From Didymodactylos carnosus (Eukaryota > Rotifera > Eurotatoria > Philodinida > Philodinidae): 64,000 nucleotides of DNA. Within the stretch, counting starts at the first letter, position 1. Each line of letters begins with the position of its first letter. The notes beneath the pieces were generated by a model. That model did no database searches. It was given only the letters and a program-made list of their open reading frames with translations, and was not told the origin of the DNA. The stretch is from contig CAJNOQ010000014.1 in assembly GCA_905250885.1 (NCBI GenBank), forward strand, positions 1-64,000, read 5' to 3'. Made by a program: the position numbers and the translations under genes. Shown piece by piece: positions 60,357-64,000 of the stretch.

Positions 60357-62049
60357 ACTATCTCTGTTTCATGACGTTACTTCAGATTCATCTCCTCTCT
60401 TCTATGGATATTTAGTGTTATTCTTAATTATTAATGCAAATGGTATTATCGGCTATATGATTGGTTACAGGTCACCACCTGAGCGTTTTCGGCACATATT
60501 AGATCCAGTCACATTTTATCCAAAAATATATCCCTTTAGCTGAATACATGTCATTTTTTCTAAAATTTTTTGTCAAATCTGATAATTTAGTAATATTTTT
60601 TGCTTTTTTTTATCTATAGGAACGTTTTCAGATAAAAGTCAGTGTTGATCATATATATAAGCATTTCAGCTTTTCGCTCGAAGAAGTCAGATAGAGTTTG
60701 AGGTTTTTATGAACCTTGTCTACTTCGATTATTTTTATACTGAACTGTAAATAGTCTTTTATCGAACAAATTTTTGTTAATCTATTTTGTATACTATCTC
60801 ATAGTATAAAAATCTTAACTCATTGCTTTATTTTTTATAAAAAAATTTGTTTTTGTATGTATCTGTTTGTCAATACTTTTTATTAATAATAATTAGAATA
60901 ATTTGCATAGCGTTTACGATGTAAAACGTAGTTGCCAACTACTTCTGGTACACTTACTACATAACATACGAATAATATAAGTATTGTTAATGTGATAACG
61001 TAACGTCTACAGAACAAAATAGTTCTGAGTATCAATAAATGTCATAGATAGAGTACTTAAAATAGAGTTGTATATCCTTAATGTTCTTCCTCTAGATAAA
61101 TTTTTCTGCGATGTTTTTCAATGAGCATAGACTCTTCTGAACATTTTCCTACTTGCGAATATCTAAAAAAAACATGTCAAAAATAAATGTGTGTGCTTGA
61201 CAAAATCTTGGTGTCGTATAACGTAGTAATTTCAAAAATGTGATTTTCAAAATCACTTGAGTTTCTCAATGTCAAGAAGTTATTCGTCGTTTTGTTCTGC
61301 ATGAACAAGAAGAATTTGGAAAATTTTCTCTCGGTGAATGATCCATAAAGTATCAGCGGAAGTCACTATGAGAGTGCCAATGATGGCACGACCTAGAAGG
61401 ACAAGTTTAATTAAACGTTTGTGAAAATTTCAGAAATACTGTGAAACATCCAGGATTCTCTCATGCTTTCCATCAAAATACCTCGGGATTCGCTAATCAA
61501 AATCTTGTGAAACTTTTTACGCGAATTTGAGACATAAATGTCAGTGTATCACCAGACAAAATTTTTGGATCATTATCGATAACGCGGTCAAAGGAAGAAG
61601 TCGATAAAAGAGTAAAACAAATAGAGAAATGATGTTTTTTATACAACTTAAGTAGATAACTTTGTTTTTTACATCATTTTGTTTTCTTTCTTATCGAAGC
61701 ATAATATTAGCTACAATGTAAAATTCCAGTTAGTTGTTCAGTTCAGAACATCTTGATCCAACACTTCCTTTAAAAATGCTCAGCTCTTATTTGAATTTCA
61801 TGTGTTCCTCTTCTCTTTTTCCTTTTCTTTATCACTATTTATCCCAATCTATATTTTTATATCTTGTCTCGCTGTCTAATATACAAAGAGAAGTGGTATC
61901 ACTCTAAATAGGTCTATTTAACATGTAACAGATGTGATTTTTTTATTCTACTCTATTTATTAAAAGTAATACATTGATTATTGCTAAAAATCTAATCACA
62001 TACTCTTTCTTTCTTTGATTTTTATTTTTTTTTGACCTATCCCGAGAGC
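60357..62049. other. Gene-free stretch
   Basis: A short ORF at 60340-60543 runs out of the fold-back arm and is not gene-like. The rest is AT-rich with no recognisable feature. Confidence 0.45.
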
Positions 62050-63564
62050 TGTCCAGTTATCATTATCTAGATAATAGCTATATAACACGCAAGCCCGTTA
62101 AACCTTTAACTTCCGGCGCACAAAGCATAATAAATCTTTAAGCATATAAGCAGATCGAAGCTATGCACACTACAAGTAATAGAAAAATCAAGTATTAGGA
62201 AAATAGGGAAAATAATAATTTTAGAATTTAAGAAAACAAGGCTTTAAAGAAATAAGTATCTAAGGAGATCATGGAAAATTCGCATTCGTGGCGAACGGAA
62301 TTATTCTTTACTATTTCTGTATGCAACATGTCTTCATACTGGCTATAGACTTACAATGTTTATTTATTTCTCCCAATAGTGTAAGTCAGAGTCGATTCCG
62401 AATTCTGTCTTATTTTTCTGATGGGTCTAGGTCACCAATTAGGTTAGGTAACGACCGATTGCGAATTCTGTCTTATTTTCTGACTACTATCCGTTTCAAA
62501 ATACAACGTACTCGGTTGTTTTCTGAATAACTTTTGTTAGAAAAGAGACAAAAGCCTGCGATTTTTAGCATTATATAGCCATGACTTTAAGACATACTTT
62601 TGCTAGCAAAAAATAGTTTTGAAAAAATTTCAAAGGCCGATTTTCCATCAGATCTTTGGAAAACCGGCTCGGTTTTCCAGAAATTAAAGTACCAATCTGT
62701 TGATTATTTTACATAGACAGATAGTCCGAAATGTCTTCTATAAAATGAGATCTAAGCGACCTTTTAGTTTTGCTTGTTTTTTCAGGGGACACGGTTTTTC
62801 CCGAACCACACAGACTGGACTTTCTTCTGGTGTGACAATCTCAAAAACACAGAATACATAGATAATCGATGCTCGTGACTAACGTGGCAACGTTTATTTT
62901 CCTATAAAAAGTAAAATTAGTTTGACTGCTGAGTTGGAAAAACCGTAAGTTTTTGTCTCGTTTCTAATAAAGTTATTCATAAAGCAACCAAGTACGTTGT
63001 ATTTTGAAACTGACAGTAGTTCAGGTCACTGTCCAGGTAAGGTAACGATCGTGAGTCACTCTCATAACATCTTTCCTCCTCCCTCCCCGACACCTTCACT
63101 TCGACACTTCGTGTCGAAGCGGAGGTATATGTTTAGAAAGATATGGATTCATTGAATAAATCCTTCGAAAATAGCTGGTATAGAAAACACAGCTGAAATA
63201 CATAAGTAAAAAATTTAGGGACTACCAGGATCTGACTGTTTCAATACATACTAAAAATCATAAGAAACCTATATGGCGGATGTGTATTTTTCCAAGCGAT
63301 GGCTGCAAAAAAACTCAGAATTATTCATAATAACAATTTATGTTATAAATTCGAAGTGTTATTTAACATAGATCTGTTTTCTCATTATCCTTATTTTCCC
63401 TATTTCCTTAGATCGCTATTTTCTGAAATCCTTAAATTCTTATTTTCCGTATGTTCTTAAACCCTGCGTTTACTATTGCAGAACTTCTGATAATCTCAGT
63501 CTTAGATGCTGATACAATAACACATTGCTAGGCACTGTATTATATAGATAACGGTAACTGGACA
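62050..63564. mobile_element. Complex inverted-repeat element, about 1.5 kb, with nested repeats
   Basis: The outer ends pair: TGTCCAGTTATCATTATCTA on the left with the reverse complement of TAGATAACGGTAACTGGACA on the right (two mismatches), continuing about 45 bp more weakly. Further in, TTTTCCCTATTTCCTTA-like blocks also pair (about 62205 with 63395). An inner inverted pair and a direct repeat are described separately. No transposase is visible. The family is unknown. Confidence 0.55.
62482..63021. repeat. Inner inverted repeat with about 85-bp arms
   Basis: 62482-62566 pairs with the reverse complement of 62937-63021; shared blocks include GTTTCAAAATACAACGTACT, GGTTG, TGAATAACTTT and GAGACAAAA. 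Just outside the arms is a direct, not inverted, repeat of about 30 bp (62428-62457 and 63022-63051, core AGGTAACGA). The left side also holds two copies of a 28-bp unit with core GCGAATTCTGTCTTATTT (62393 and 62456). Confidence 0.65.
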
Positions 63565-64000
63565 TCTATTATAAAATATATTTTAGTACAAAAGTAAAAT
63601 AGAAAGATAACATACGAAAATATAGAGTATAAAACGCAAAGAATGATTCGACAGGTTTTTTTGACACAGATTTCATGACAGTATGATGTTTATATCAACA
63701 TAATTAAGACATATATATGAATATACTGCCGCTATCTTTCAACAGTTAATCATAACATGAAAAAATTACTTAATTATAGTTTAATTTAATGTTGTAATAT
63801 TGAATCAAAATTCGCACCAGCTTACGGAGAACCATAAGGAAGAAGATCATAGTTAAAGTTATTGCGCAAGACTATATATATAGTCTAGATTATTGTGCAA
63901 TATTTCATGTATAAAATATAAAATAACATTATTCGAAAAAAAGTGACTTATTTTGGATACAATGTCAGAATTTTGTCGGAATTTGGGAGAAGATGCGGCT
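63565..64000. other. Gene-free right edge
   Basis: AT-rich and non-coding as far as can be seen. Confidence 0.4.

Overview
The window is AT-rich animal DNA. It carries compact, intron-rich genes: most introns are 50-80 bp with GT-AG borders, and a few exceed 400 bp. The wide non-coding stretches are full of simple repeats and fold-back (inverted-repeat) elements. The gene families are metazoan (spalt zinc-finger factor, AMPK beta, TFIIIC90, ARF1, a class-A neuropeptide-type GPCR). An RGLG/copine-type VWA gene, tiny introns, and 3' splice-acceptor motifs 1-27 nt in front of most start codons (as expected for spliced-leader trans-splicing) make a rotifer, probably bdelloid, the best guess. That assignment is inference; nothing in the window is diagnostic on its own.

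Layout. 1-2.2 kb: a fold-back element, then the last exon of a secreted or GPI-anchored fibronectin-III-like protein (+). 3.1-3.5 kb: a small unknown ORF (+). 6.1-8.5 kb: an eight-exon RGLG/copine VWA gene with an N-terminal membrane anchor and no RING finger (+). 8.6-25.2 kb: about 17 kb without a recognisable gene, holding fold-back elements, a hAT-type MITE with a perfect 8-bp target duplication nested in an older element, and a perfect 124-bp inverted duplication that starts at the only ambiguous base of the window (13653). 25.3-26.6 kb: an intronless galanin/allatostatin-A-like GPCR (+). 26.6-31.4 kb: convergent intergenic region with a GC-richer island built of short palindromic modules. 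31.5-35.2 kb: a ten-exon spalt/SALL gene (-). 35.2-45.6 kb: about 10 kb of microsatellite-laden DNA upstream of spalt. 45.6-47.6 kb: AMPK beta subunit (-). 49.5-53.6 kb: GTF3C4/TFIIIC90 (-). 55.2-58.1 kb: ARF1 (+), head-to-head with GTF3C4. 58.1-64 kb: no gene, but three further inverted-repeat elements, one with nested repeats.

The genes do not form a pathway. They are housekeeping (ARF1 vesicle traffic, TFIIIC90 in Pol III transcription, AMPK energy sensing), developmental (spalt) and signalling (GPCR) genes lying side by side. For the five recognised multi-exon genes (RGLG, spalt, AMPK beta, GTF3C4, ARF1), exon borders were placed by hand so that reading frame, phases and total length are consistent. 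The most unusual content is the non-coding part: a dozen or so non-autonomous fold-back elements, one with nearly identical arms of about 285 bp inside an ARF1 intron, and the palindrome-module island at 28.1-29.7 kb.
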